A DNA stretch of 64,000 nt from Caecitellus pseudoparvulus (taxonomy: Eukaryota > Bigyra: Bicosoecida), in NCBI GenBank assembly GCA_965644315.1, contig CBFFRQ010000018.1:682001-746000 (forward strand). Reading direction: 5' to 3'. Positions 54,995-64,000 of this stretch are shown here, in pieces (position 1 is the first letter of the stretch; each line of letters begins with the position of its first letter). Under the pieces are notes generated by a model. It made no database searches, was not told the origin of the DNA, and saw only the letters and a list, made by a program, of their open reading frames with translations. Both the position numbers and the translations under genes were made by a program.

Positions 54995-56123
54995 TCACAG
55001 ACCCTCTGTTGGTGTGAGGCGCACCGCCTGCTGAGTGCCTGGGTATGCTGGAAGCCACAGGAGGTCATACTGGCGTGCCAGGGGTTGGGGCAGAAAGCGC
55101 CCCCCTAGCCAGTGCTGAGGCACTCGCTGGCTGGAGTTGGGCAGACTCTCCCCCTGCGCCTTGGCCTTGCTGCAAGCCGTGACCCAGTCGTCAAAGGCCG
55201 CGGCTCCCGCCTTGGGCGCAGTCAGAGAAATGAGCAGCTCTGGCCACAGGGCTGGCAGAGGGATGCCACTGTGACCTTTTGCGTCAACTGGCACGGCTGT
55301 GGGCGGGCCGCGCTCGACGTCCCACCCAGATGGAATGTCCACGGCCGCAAGGGGCAGCTTGCTGTCTGCCATGGCAGCAAGCACCGTGTCGAAGGGCGCT
55401 CGCACGGCGCCCGAGAAGGAGAAGCCAAAGACAGCATCCACAATGAAGTCAAAGCTTGATGCAAGTGTGCTGGCGTCAGGAAACGCATCCTCCCCAAGGA
55501 GCAGCTCCACGGCAAGGCTGTCCTCGGCGGGCGCTGCGGGGGTATCTGAGCCAGTGTGCTCTGGGTGTGGCTCCATGTGGTTCAAGAAGCGCAGTTGCTG
55601 CATGAGACCACCATAGAGACTCTTGGCTTCACTAGACCTTGACTCCAGCGTATACTTAGGGTATGCAACGGACACCTGTGCAGGGTGGGGGGTGGTCACG
55701 CTGAAGGCGTGTCAGACGCAAAATCCGCAAAGCCATCAGAGATTGCCGCACAGTTTTGTATCCGAACATGTGAAGGTGGCGAGCAGCCACCAGCCCATCG
55801 CCGCCATTGTTTCCAGGGCCGCACACCACGAGCACACGTGGGAAGTCTTCGGGTGGGAAGGCTGAGTGCACTGCCGTCGCCACAGACAGCCCGGCCAGCT
55901 CCATCAACGCGTGCACGGAGAAACCAGGGGAGGACATCAGCTGCTCGTCAAGCTGCTGCGCCTCTCGCTGGTTTAAGTAGTGCACAGGGTGGGGGGCACC
56001 CGCTGCCATGCCTAAGGTTTGCAGGGAGGCAACGGCGAGCGCGAACGCTGCACCGTTGAAGCGAGGCCGAGGTGCCAGCACAGTTGCTGACTGCTTTGCC
56101 AGCTTGCTTGCTGCGGACAGCAT
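54995..56123 (-). CDS. NAXE: NAD(P)H-hydrate epimerase (YjeF_N / AIBP)
   Basis: Repairs damaged NADHX and NADPHX by epimerising the R form so that the dehydratase can act on it. Exons are 56123-55752 and 55675-54995, with a 76-bp intron, giving 350 residues. About 45 N-terminal residues form a probable organelle presequence. The YjeF_N domain starts with [15 protein letters not shown], then [36 protein letters not shown], the catalytic-Asp strand [15 protein letters not shown], and [11 protein letters not shown]. The C-terminal [14 protein letters not shown] and LPAYPG match the eukaryotic epimerase end. No dehydratase domain is fused. The join [11 protein letters not shown] is in phase and follows the family. 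Confidence 0.94.
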
Positions 56124-56224
56124 GCTCCAGCAACGAGCTCGGCAGGGACATGCCCAGTCTCATCAAGTGGATATTGCAGTGGAGAATCAAATTCGTGAAT
56201 TTTGAAAACCTGGGGAGGCCTGTG

Positions 56225-57802
56225 TCACCTCAGGCGGCGGGTCAGAACGAGCCGCCGCCGAACTTCCCACCTCGCGGAGGGCAAGGCAGGGTGCAGCGCC
56301 TCAGGCAGCTCCGACCCCTCTGCAGAAGTCCTGTGAAATGCAAGTACTAGGGCAAGGGTCTGCAGGTCTGCGTTGGACAGGGTGCGCCTGTCATTTTGAG
56401 CAGCCCGCGAAGCCATTGGCAACGCATCGATGAAACGTGCGCTGCGCAGGAAGCTGAGCACGGCACGCCGCCGGCGCTGCACCTCCTCAGCATCTTGGGG
56501 ACTGTCCCTAGCTTGGGAGCACAAGATGTCAAATGTGGGGGCAGGCGGAAGGGTCTCGGGGGCTCCCTTGACCGCTGGAGGGAACACGCAGACACCGCCC
56601 ATGGCCGCGGCAAGCTGGGCCGTCGTGCGGTCACAGGCTGTGGTCAGGGCGAGGAGCAGCCACCCCTCGAAGGACATGTCGGGGTCATGAGCGCCGCGTA
56701 TGATGACCTGTTGGAGGGTGGTTTCCAGCGCGTCATGCAGCACCTGGCGGCCAATTCCTGGCAACGTCGTGGCGTGCAGCAACGCGCAGGCGAACGGCGC
56801 CATGCGGGCCTGCACCACGGTTGTGAACACGTCAGGCAGCATCGCCCAGGGAATAGGCGCACCATGCTGCATGAGGGCACCGAGCGCTTGCCCTTTGGCA
56901 TCGAGCGAGGTGGGACTGTGCCCTCCCAGCAGCCCCAGCACGCTGGCTGGTCGCAGGACGGCCTCGTACACCTCCCCAGCAACTTTCGGGTGCTGCAGGG
57001 ACGCCCCTGCTTGGAGCAAGTCCGTCACGGCGGCTGCACTGGCATGGGAACATGCTGCCAGGAGCGGCGTCACGGCAGGGCTTGCGGGAAGGGCCTTGCG
57101 TGGCACGTCCACGACCGCTCCCGCCCCTGCCTGCAGCAGCGCCCACACGATGTCTGGGTTGGCGCCTGAGTTGCAGGCTTGTAGGAGGGGCGTCTCGCCC
57201 AGGCTGCCACGGAGGCAGGGGTCGGCGCCCCGCTGAAGCAGCTCTCGCACGATGGCCGGGCGCTGTGAGAAACAGGCTGCATGCAGCGCTGTTGACTTGC
57301 GGGAGTCGCGCATGTGCTCCAAGCCTGGAGGGCAGCGGGGGTGGCGCAGCAGGGCCAGGGCGCAGTCAGGGCGCATGTGGCTGCAAGCCCAGTGCAGTGC
57401 AGTCATGCGAGACGGGGATGTCTGGCTTGGATCGCTACCAGCGTCCAGTAAAGCTGCCAGGATGCGAAGGGCGGTTTCCTGGTCTGCCTGCGAGAGGGGC
57501 GTGGACACCATGACCGCGGAAGCAGGGTGCCACCCCGAGCGATCGCCCCTGGCATTCACATCTGCCCCAGCCTTGAGCAGCAGCGTCACGGCTGCTTCCT
57601 GCAGCCGCAAGATCGCCAGGACGAGGGGAGTGTGGCGGGTAGAGGCTGTGCCAGGCAGGACGACCGGTTCTCGCAGGCTGGACTGGCGCACAGCAGCGTT
57701 CACATCAGCACCCTCCGCAAGAGCGGCCTGCATGGTGGGTAAGTGACCATCGTATGCGCCTTGCGCGAGCGCAACATCTGCTTTGGAAGCCTTGGCCCCC
57801 AT
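56225..57802 (-). CDS. Ankyrin-repeat protein, possible N-myristoylation
   Basis: Single exon, 525 residues from the first ATG. A GTG-led extension to 57856 was rejected. The N terminus MGAKASKADVALAQ fits an N-myristoylation site (Gly2, Ser6, basic residue 7). Ankyrin repeats run through the first 300 residues: TMQAALAEGADVNAA, TPLVLAILRLQEAAVTLLL, TALHWACSHMRPDCALALL, TALHAACFSQRPAIVRELL, TPLLQACNSGANPDIVWALL and a degenerate TPLLAACSHASAAAVTDLL. The C-terminal part is helical and unassigned. Ankyrin repeats only imply protein binding. It lies 101 bp from the epimerase start upstream region and is divergent from the kelch gene. Confidence 0.82.
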   Translation of the reverse strand: MGAKASKADVALAQGAYDGHLPTMQAALAEGADVNAAVRQSSLREPVVLPGTASTRHTPLVLAILRLQEAAVTLLLKAGADVNARGDRSGWHPASAVMVSTPLSQADQETALRILAALLDAGSDPSQTSPSRMTALHWACSHMRPDCALALLRHPRCPPGLEHMRDSRKSTALHAACFSQRPAIVRELLQRGADPCLRGSLGETPLLQACNSGANPDIVWALLQAGAGAVVDVPRKALPASPAVTPLLAACSHASAAAVTDLLQAGASLQHPKVAGEVYEAVLRPASVLGLLGGHSPTSLDAKGQALGALMQHGAPIPWAMLPDVFTTVVQARMAPFACALLHATTLPGIGRQVLHDALETTLQQVIIRGAHDPDMSFEGWLLLALTTACDRTTAQLAAAMGGVCVFPPAVKGAPETLPPAPTFDILCSQARDSPQDAEEVQRRRRAVLSFLRSARFIDALPMASRAAQNDRRTLSNADLQTLALVLAFHRTSAEGSELPEALHPALPSARWEVRRRLVLTRRLR

Positions 57803-58021
57803 GAGTGCCTCGCACGTTGTCAGCCAAGCGGGCCACGCAGGCAAGAAACTTCGCACAGCTGTCGACCCTGCTCAAAAGCGAAGCGGCAACAGAGCCAAGA
57901 ACCATTCCGAACGCAGCTTTAGACAGGCGAGGCTTGGAAGGTTGTGCATTTGTTCTGAGTGTGTGTGTTGAGTGGGCGTAGGCCGTTTCACCTGCGTTTC
58001 ACTCGGGCACAAGTGGGCAGC

Positions 58022-59536
58022 ATGGCAAGCCAGGCAGCCGGGTCGCAGGCCAGCAGTGCAATGGAGCAGGAGGCGAGGGATTCTCCCCCGCCGGACGCCG
58101 ACATTGACTGGGAGAACACCCCCGTGCTGTCGTGGATGCACCCTGTTTTCACTGGTCGATCTATCATTGCGCGCGGTGGCCACGCTTCAGCGCTGGTTGG
58201 CAACTTGCTGATTACATTCGGGGGCCACTACTTTGGCAAGGACAAGTTCATGTGCGCATGTGCGCATGAGGGTGTTGTTTCTGCTGCTGGCACGTGCCTT
58301 GCGCTCCCTCATGCAGGTATTGCAACGACGTGTGGGCCATTGACCTGGACACCATGACTTGGCACAACCCCACGTGCACTGGGCGTGCCCCTGGGCAGCG
58401 GTATGGGCACACCGTGACAGTGGTGGACTATAAGGTTTACATTTTTGGTGGAAGGGGGCCCTCTGGGCTCTTGCACAACGACCTCTGGTGCCTGGACGTG
58501 GAGACGTGGAAGTGGACGCTAATGCCCAGCACCACGGCACCGCCTCTGGCGCGTTTCAACCACGCAGGCGTGGCTGTCGGCAACAAAATCGCCTACTTTG
58601 GCGGCTGGGACGGCGAATCTGCGTTCAATGACTTGTGGGTGTACGATATAGGTGAGCTCAGCGGCGCTGAACGCCAGAGCCATGCCGCGTGGTCGCACAC
58701 CACCCGCTCCCCCCCTCTTCGCAGCTGGCCGGACCTGGTTGAAACCAAAGGTCAGGGGCATGCTACCGAAGCCGCGGCATGGGCACTCAATGGTCTTGAC
58801 ACCAGAAGGGCGCATGATCGTGCAGGGTGGGTGGGCTCCAACTGAGCAAGGCTTCCCGCAGTACCTGCGCGACACTCGCGTGTTCGACACTGGCTCCATG
58901 ATGTGGATCCGCCCTAGGATTTCGGGGGACTTCCCCCCCCCGTCGTTCAGCCATGCGGCAGTGATGGTGGGGCGTTTCATGGTCCTTCTGGGCGGATATG
59001 GGGGCCACAAGCCCAAGCCTGCTGCAGCAGCTGCCGAGGCTGCGCTGATCACGACGTCTGCTGATGACCACAGAGGCATTCAAGTGGTTCCAGACTCCTT
59101 GCCAGAATGCCCCCCACCAGTGTCCAAGGCTATTGGACCTGACGGCCAGGAAGTGCCTGTAGGGCACCATCCTCAGGTGTGGGTGCTCGACACCGACGCG
59201 GTGGATGACGACGACGAGGGCGGCGAGAGAAAGGCCAGCATTCGACCGAACAAGCGCTCCGGAGACGGCACCAGTGATGCGCTGAGTATGAAGTGGATGC
59301 AGCCGTTCATCGCGGGGCAGCCACCTGGTAGACGGTACGGACACTCGCTCGTCGCCGTCGGGCCACACGTGTTGGCCCTGGGCGGTTGGGACGGCAACAA
59401 AGCCATCGGAGAGGTCCTGCAGCTGGACCTCACTGCCCTTGTTGGCCCCTCACTCATGGTGGAGTCCCAACATGGCGATGGGGAAGTGGGGCAGCAGCAC
59501 GGCGGCGCTGAGGCTGGCGCGGAAGGGTTTGCATAG
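58022..59536 (+). CDS. Kelch-repeat protein
   Basis: Exons are 58022-58251, 58317-58651 and 58725-59536, with introns of 65 and 73 bp, giving 458 residues. A short Ser/Ala/Glu-rich N terminus precedes about five or six kelch blades. Visible repeats are GGHASALVGNLLITFGGHYF, RYGHTVTVVDYKVYIFGGRG, RFNHAGVAVGNKIAYFGGWD, RHGHSMVLTPEGRMIVQGGW, SFSHAAVMVGRFMVLLGGYG and RYGHSLVAVGPHVLALGGWD, each with the paired Gly and Trp/Tyr features. An acidic loop (TDAVDDDDEGGE) interrupts the last blades. Kelch propellers bind partners in ubiquitin ligase, actin or ciliary complexes. There is no BTB or F-box here, so the role is open. The convergent DnaJ-like gene ends 38 bp away. Confidence 0.88.
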
Positions 59537-59574
59537 TCTGCAGGCACCAAAATACAAGCGTTTGCTCTGCAAAG

Positions 59575-62229
59575 TCACGAGCGGAAGGCATCCCGCAGCG
59601 CTGCCTGCGCTTCTTCATCAAGGGCTGTTGGATATTGTACAGCCACTCGAACGTGCAAGGCTCCGTACATGCCCTGCAGCTCCTCAGTCGACAGGAGGTA
59701 GATCGGCGACGGCAGGTCCAGCAGTGTCAGCGCAAGGTCTCGCAGTTGTCCACGTCGAAGGGCGCTTCCTAGCTTCGTCAGCATGGATAGTTCTTGGTTG
59801 ATGGCGGACAGGAGCATTGCGCTTGGACTCAGCATTAGCGAACCAGCCGGGCTGTCTTGATCCACCGCCGGCATGGACTGGGCACCTTCCAGCGCTGCTT
59901 TTGCAGCCACCAACTCGCTGTATCGGGAGCGCGATGCGGTGCAAAATGCGCAAATGTGTTCCGAAATCGAGCGCTGCAGATCGGGGGCGCGGCTGTGCAC
60001 TGCATCGGGGTGCAGCTGGCAGGGGGCCTGCATGCCTGGAGGAACGCTGAAGGAGGAAGTGGCCGCGTCTAGAATGCCATGGTCTCCCAGTGCCAGGTCG
60101 TGGTGCTGGGGCATGCTCTCCACGCACCCAATGGCGTCATACACGCGAATGATATCGGGGCATTGCTTCTTGCACCAGCCAGGCTTCCAGCGAAGCACAG
60201 GCGATCCTGTGTGGTTAGGCTGTGCAGTGGTGTCCACCTCCTGGCATTCTTCCTTGCAGCGGGCGACTCGCCGCGTCCGGGCCAGGATGCGCTGGTGTGT
60301 GGCCATCACATCAGCGCCGACGGAAGTGGCATTCAACGTTGCACAACCCCCAAGCACGGCCAGCACCCGCCATGTCGGCGAAGTGAGCGCTGCGCTGGCC
60401 GAAGCGAATGAGAACTGTTGCAGGGTTGGGACTCGGGCCGCCAGCCCCCCCGGCCGCCGGCGCGGCATGCCGCAGTCATGCACAGCACCACTTTGCAGGC
60501 ACCGCAGGGTATTTTGCAAGCACTGGGCGACCTTGGTGACATCTCGCATGCTTGGCGCTGGCAGGGGTGGGTACTGCTTTGGCAGTGTGGGGCCAGCACA
60601 AACCGGCAGGTCCAGCATCTGTTGCTTGGGGAGACCTAGTCCAGAGAAAGAGAGGACTTGTTGGGGTCCTGTGCTGGTGTTCTTGACTATGTGCACTACG
60701 CGCCCATCAGGAAGAGGCAGGGCTGCGTGGAAGCCAGACACAGCCTCCAGAATGCTGATGGCCACCGCAGTCTCCAGGTTGCTGGACGTGCTGTTCTCTC
60801 TGGACACTGTGGCCAGATGGCGCTGTTCAAAGAGCCCACTGGCCAGCAGCAAGTCCAACTTGGACAAGGCCTTGTCAGGATCTGCGTTTGCAGCTGATTC
60901 CGTGTGAACTTTGCTCTGCGCGAGCGAATGGAGCGTGTGCTGTGGGACGACGTGCACCACACTAGGGTGCACGATGTCTTGCACACTTGGAGGCGTTGAG
61001 CGAGGTATCGAAAATGGGACGCTTCCAATGGTGTCGATATCAGCTGCAGTGTGCATGGCGGGCCCAAGGGCGGGGACGTTGGCCGTGCACGGCACACCTA
61101 GCTCCAGAGAAGTGCCGACCAAGCACCTCGGACCGGCAAGTCCGTGCACGCTCCCACTGCCCGAGACTGCAACAGCCAGGGCCGTAAAGTTCACCGCTCC
61201 TAGAAGTATCCTTGATGCTGCGAAGGCTGTGTTGATGAAGCCAACTTGCGCAAAGTCGTCCACTTTGCTGGCGATGACAACGTCCCCTGGCTTGTGCAAT
61301 GGCTGTGCGTTGCCTTGGCCATGCAGCGTTGCAGTGACACCCGTAGTGCTCGATGCGGGGATGGTGTAGTTGATGTGGGCGATGGCTTGTGAAATCCGTG
61401 TCCCATGGCACACCGGGCATGCATGCTCAGGTGCAATGTAATCTCCATACCCGCCACACAGCGGACATCGCTGACGCAAGGAGAGTTCATGCACGCCCGT
61501 TATGCCTCCGTTGTAGTCACTCAGGGAGTGAACGATGCCAGTGCCGTTGCACATGGGGCACGTTTGCTTGTGCTCAGCGTGCTGAGTTCCTCGCCCATTG
61601 CATGCGTCGCATGTTGAGTTGCGAGGGATGGCTGGCCTCAGCTCCCGTGGAAAAGCAACTTGGCCCAACGACGCAGGGGTGTTCAGAACGATGTCGTTGC
61701 TTTTTGGGCACAGCGACCAATCCTGCCCTCCACACAAGTGTGCCTCCCGTGCACCTAAGCGAAGCTCCGCTTGGTCACTGTGAGGCGGATCACCGCCAAG
61801 CTGCAGTGCCAGCGCCAGAGGTGGCTCCGTGCTTGACATGGCAGGAGCTTCGCAGTCGAGAACGGCCAGAGTCTGCTCATGGTCAGAGGGTGTGACCAAG
61901 CCTTGCCAAAGGATGAACGCCGCGCTTGCATCCCGAATGCGAAGTGCGAGGCCTGGGACAGTGTACAGCTTCAGCACATCGTGCGCCTGCAGCACTGCCA
62001 GCTCTTCTTCCCGGGCGTGGGATTGCACGGACATGACCCTGCATGCTGAGCGACTACCCCGAGAGTTGTGGATGATGATGAAGAAGCCAGCTGGAGGCTT
62101 CTGTGGCAGGTTGGGAGCCAGGGTAGCGTTTCGGGCTTGGCAGTGTTCGAGTCCACGGGCTCGGAGCAAGAGCGCCAGGGCCACGTAGAAATACACACAG
62201 CAGACCTTTGAGTACACTCTCAGCGCCAT
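59575..62229 (-). CDS. Secretory-type protein with a DnaJ zinc-finger domain but no J domain
   Basis: Single exon, 884 residues from the first ATG; a TTG-led extension was rejected. The N terminus MALRVYSKVCCVYFYVALAL is a good signal peptide or anchor. Near residues 206-290 four CxxC motifs stand in DnaJ cysteine-rich order: CDACNGRG, CPMCNGTG, CPLCGGYG and CPVCHGTR; the fourth lacks the final Gly. The following HGQGNAQPLHKPGDVVI matches the DnaJ C-terminal substrate-binding region (GxG...GDLxV). No HPD J domain is found upstream; that part instead resembles a domain with INYTIPASS-type strands flanking. Several N-x-S/T sites (for example NATLAP, NSTCDA, NYTIPA) fit a glycosylated lumenal protein. 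The last 250 residues have four or more Cys pairs and are unassigned. The product may be an ER chaperone without Hsp70 stimulation (inference). Confidence 0.75.
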   Translation of the reverse strand: MALRVYSKVCCVYFYVALALLLRARGLEHCQARNATLAPNLPQKPPAGFFIIIHNSRGSRSACRVMSVQSHAREEELAVLQAHDVLKLYTVPGLALRIRDASAAFILWQGLVTPSDHEQTLAVLDCEAPAMSSTEPPLALALQLGGDPPHSDQAELRLGAREAHLCGGQDWSLCPKSNDIVLNTPASLGQVAFPRELRPAIPRNSTCDACNGRGTQHAEHKQTCPMCNGTGIVHSLSDYNGGITGVHELSLRQRCPLCGGYGDYIAPEHACPVCHGTRISQAIAHINYTIPASSTTGVTATLHGQGNAQPLHKPGDVVIASKVDDFAQVGFINTAFAASRILLGAVNFTALAVAVSGSGSVHGLAGPRCLVGTSLELGVPCTANVPALGPAMHTAADIDTIGSVPFSIPRSTPPSVQDIVHPSVVHVVPQHTLHSLAQSKVHTESAANADPDKALSKLDLLLASGLFEQRHLATVSRENSTSSNLETAVAISILEAVSGFHAALPLPDGRVVHIVKNTSTGPQQVLSFSGLGLPKQQMLDLPVCAGPTLPKQYPPLPAPSMRDVTKVAQCLQNTLRCLQSGAVHDCGMPRRRPGGLAARVPTLQQFSFASASAALTSPTWRVLAVLGGCATLNATSVGADVMATHQRILARTRRVARCKEECQEVDTTAQPNHTGSPVLRWKPGWCKKQCPDIIRVYDAIGCVESMPQHHDLALGDHGILDAATSSFSVPPGMQAPCQLHPDAVHSRAPDLQRSISEHICAFCTASRSRYSELVAAKAALEGAQSMPAVDQDSPAGSLMLSPSAMLLSAINQELSMLTKLGSALRRGQLRDLALTLLDLPSPIYLLSTEELQGMYGALHVRVAVQYPTALDEEAQAALRDAFRS

Positions 62230-62747
62230 TTGTGGTGTAGGGGCCCCGTTGGATGCCGTTCTGGGGGATAGGTTTGGGAGTTTCAAATGATGAAACGCAG
62301 CCAGGCCGGCTCCCAATGCTCACGTCGCGCGGCGCGACACGGTCCTCTGCAGTAGCATGAGGCAGACAAGAGGTGTACGTTGATCGTTTGGTCAGACTGC
62401 TGCCCTGCCCTGGTGCATGGTGTGATTGTGCCTGGAGTACGTGCAGGCGCAATGAAGGTGGTGGTTCGCACACACTCTGCCCTGCTTGGCTGTGCGCGGA
62501 GGGGGGCTACACCCCCCCTACCCGGCCACGGCAGTTCTCACCGCCGTGCACAATACCAAACACGTTGTACGATAGTCTTGCGAACATTCAGCGTGACTTG
62601 TCATTGATTCCTTTCAACCTTCCCTCTTCCTTCCGCGATCGGGCCGTGCCCGAGTTGGCGTGTTGAGCGCAGGTCCCCCCTGGATCTGCGGCCTCGGCAC
62701 GAGTGTCTGTGCCTGGCAAGGCAGGCTTCAGACGCCGACAGAGCAGC
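62230..62747. other. Divergent intergenic region carrying first copy of a duplicated 5' block
   Basis: 518 bp between the DnaJ-like start and the orphan gene. Bases 62435-62500 recur almost unchanged at 63611-63676, and 62586-62747 recur at 63761-63922 as part of the larger copy. The region probably includes the promoter and 5' leader of the duplicated orphan gene. Confidence 0.55.
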
Positions 62748-62825
62748 ATGAGTGACATCAGGTGCATGGGATGGGCGCAGCGTGACGTGCCGTCACTGTC
62801 GGCGCCCCAGCAGTGCCCGTTTGGC
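62586..62825 (+). repeat. Direct repeat, left copy (240 bp visible partner)
   Basis: Matches 63761-64000 at 239 of 240 positions by eye, the one difference being C versus T near 62736. The offset is 1,175 bp. The match reaches the window edge, so the full repeat is longer. Confidence 0.9.
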
Positions 62826-63434
62826 GTTCCACCACCACAACAAGTTGGCACGGACGTTGCACTGCGTTCCGTGGCCCCTCCCAGCAGTTTCAAGCTGCAC
62901 CACAGTGGTGAACATGGAACTGGCATGCCGATAGGCGGTTGCGTACTGGGTGGCGAGACTGGTGTCCGTGTCGGCAATGGAGTCGGCTCAGCACCAAGCG
63001 TGTGCGAGCTTGTGGGCGACGTGCCCGTTCCCTCTGCTGTTGATGGTGACGGTGAGGACTGCGACGTGTCCCTGGAAGGGGCGCAGGCGCCAGGGCTGCA
63101 CCGGCAGTCTCCTATCGTCGAGGACGAGAGTCTGTGCGTGTCGAAACTGCAGCGGCAGCTGACTGGTGCGCATGACGACGGAACAGTGGTGTGGAGCCTT
63201 TGCGAGCCTCACCTTGGAGGCAAAGTGAAGCCTTTGATGGCCCGGCAAAGCGCGGCACCCGATTATAAGAGTCAGAGTTGCGCTGATATCCGCGAGGGCA
63301 AGCTATTGCCCATTTCCCTTGATCTCCTTAACACACCCCGACCCATGCTCGCCCTGTCCCAGCCACAAACTCATCTATTTACTGAGGCTGGCGCAGGGCA
63401 TTTGCATGGAGAGGGTGCAATTGGATACATTTGA
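62748..63434 (+). CDS. Orphan protein, tandemly duplicated
   Basis: Single frame, 228 residues from the first ATG (MSDIRCMGWAQRD). I recognise no domain. Composition is mixed, with Gly, Ser, Val and Cys, a few acidic stretches (VDGDGEDCDVS) and no membrane segment or signal peptide. A GTG 45 bp upstream is in frame but not needed. Evidence that it is real: a second copy with the same start and the first 26 codons unchanged begins at 63923, and a perfect GAATGCATTC palindrome lies 57 bp after the stop, as at other gene ends here. Against it: no homology by eye and a codon pattern a little less GC-rich than neighbours. Function unknown. Confidence 0.5.
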   Translation: MSDIRCMGWAQRDVPSLSAPQQCPFGVPPPQQVGTDVALRSVAPPSSFKLHHSGEHGTGMPIGGCVLGGETGVRVGNGVGSAPSVCELVGDVPVPSAVDGDGEDCDVSLEGAQAPGLHRQSPIVEDESLCVSKLQRQLTGAHDDGTVVWSLCEPHLGGKVKPLMARQSAAPDYKSQSCADIREGKLLPISLDLLNTPRPMLALSQPQTHLFTEAGAGHLHGEGAIGYI

Positions 63435-63922
63435 ATCGAAGCTTATTCGAAATTAGTGAATTGCATGCGCTATGAGGCACACAGAGTGTCGGAATGCATT
63501 CACCCTTCCAAAGCATGTGGCACGGATCAAGCTTGCGGACACACACTCGCGCGCTACTTGCCTGTCCAATTCCACTGAGCCAATCAAAGCGCAAGGCGGT
63601 ATCATGCATGGAGTACGTGCAGGCGCAATGAAGGTGGTGGTTCGCACACACTCTGCCCTGCTTGGCTGTGCGCGGAGGGGGGCCAGACCCCCCCCCCCCG
63701 GCCGCGGCAGTTCTCACAGGCGCACACTACGCCGGGCACTACACGAGTTCGCGTGAGATCATTCAGCGTGACTTGTCATTGATTCCTTTCAACCTTCCCT
63801 CTTCCTTCCGCGATCGGGCCGTGCCCGAGTTGGCGTGTTGAGCGCAGGTCCCCCCTGGATCTGCGGCCTCGGCACGAGTGTCTGTGCCTGGCAAGGCAGG
63901 CTTCAGACGCTGACAGAGCAGC
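63435..63922. other. Intergenic region between tandem orphan-gene copies
   Basis: 488 bp. It starts AT-rich (63440-63475), then the GAATGCATTC palindrome (63492-63501), then the repeated 5' block (63611-63676), a G6 run facing a C12 run (63688-63699), and the start of the near-identical copy at 63761. The segment 63680-63760 has diverged from its counterpart 62505-62585. Confidence 0.55.
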
Positions 63923-64000
63923 ATGAGTGACATCAGGTGCATGGGATGGGCGCAGCGTGACGTGCCGTCACTGTCGGCGCCCCAGCAGTGCCCGTTTGGC
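63761..64000 (+). repeat. Direct repeat, right copy, cut by window edge
   Basis: Copy of 62586-62825 with one visible substitution. It contains the start of a second orphan gene. Confidence 0.9.
63923..64000 (+). CDS. Second copy of orphan gene, partial (runs off right edge)
   Basis: The 26 visible codons from the ATG are the same as those of the gene at 62748. Whether the rest is intact cannot be seen. Confidence 0.45.
   Translation, partial: MSDIRCMGWAQRDVPSLSAPQQCPFG

Noticed and set aside
1-64000. CRISPR arrays, bacterial operons, insertion sequences, rRNA or tRNA genes
   Set aside because: No spaced short repeats, transposase or retroelement motifs, rRNA core or cloverleaf-like segment was found by eye. 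Spliceosomal introns show nuclear eukaryotic DNA.

Overview
This window is nuclear DNA from a eukaryote with a compact, GC-rich genome. The evidence is spliceosomal GT-AG introns (mostly 63-132 bp, typical donors GTGAGT or GTGCGT, acceptors ending CAG), eukaryote-only proteins (DNA polymerase epsilon, a DYRK kinase, an LSD1-type demethylase) and very short intergenic gaps. CEP120-like and TPPP/p25-alpha-like genes point to a lineage that builds centrioles or cilia. A cytochrome-b5 front-end desaturase and a very large TmcB-like PAS membrane protein fit a microalga or flagellate protist. No plastid-specific gene is visible, so I cannot choose between a green or other alga and a heterotrophic flagellate.

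Layout. 1-7335 (-): DNA polymerase epsilon catalytic subunit, cut by the left edge in its first C-terminal zinc-finger region. 7598-11907: bL1 ribosomal protein (+), glycine cleavage H protein (-), dUTPase (-), an eIF4B/4H-like RRM protein (-). 12444-28262: DYRK kinase (+), CEP120-like (+), FHA protein (+), VOC-like protein (+), TPPP-like (+), FAM210/DUF1279 protein (+), ISCA1-like Fe-S protein (-), IQ-motif protein (+). 28389-36810: a large unrecognised protein (+), a long disordered protein (-), an unrecognised probable mitochondrial protein (+). 36847-44564: ARID-SWIRM-amine oxidase protein (-) and front-end desaturase (-). 44895-54988: TmcB-like giant (+) and a Sel1-repeat protein (+). 54995-62229: NAD(P)HX epimerase (-), ankyrin protein (-), kelch protein (+), a secretory-type protein with a DnaJ zinc finger but no J domain (-). 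62230-64000: an orphan gene duplicated in tandem about 1,175 bp apart, the second copy cut by the right edge.

The genes do not form one pathway. Loose themes are mitochondrial function (bL1, H protein, ISCA1-like, FAM210-like and two unknowns with presequence-like N termini) and microtubule or cilium biology (CEP120, TPPP, perhaps the IQ and FHA proteins).

Two genome-wide patterns stand out. Introns crowd the 5' ends of genes and leave single 3' exons of up to 7 kb. Four of the six convergent gene pairs carry an ATGCAT-centred palindrome in their tiny shared 3' gap, a candidate two-way 3'-end signal. Exon borders were worked out by eye from splice consensus, reading phase and family conservation. 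Genes are reported as ATG-to-stop spans, with exons given in the text.
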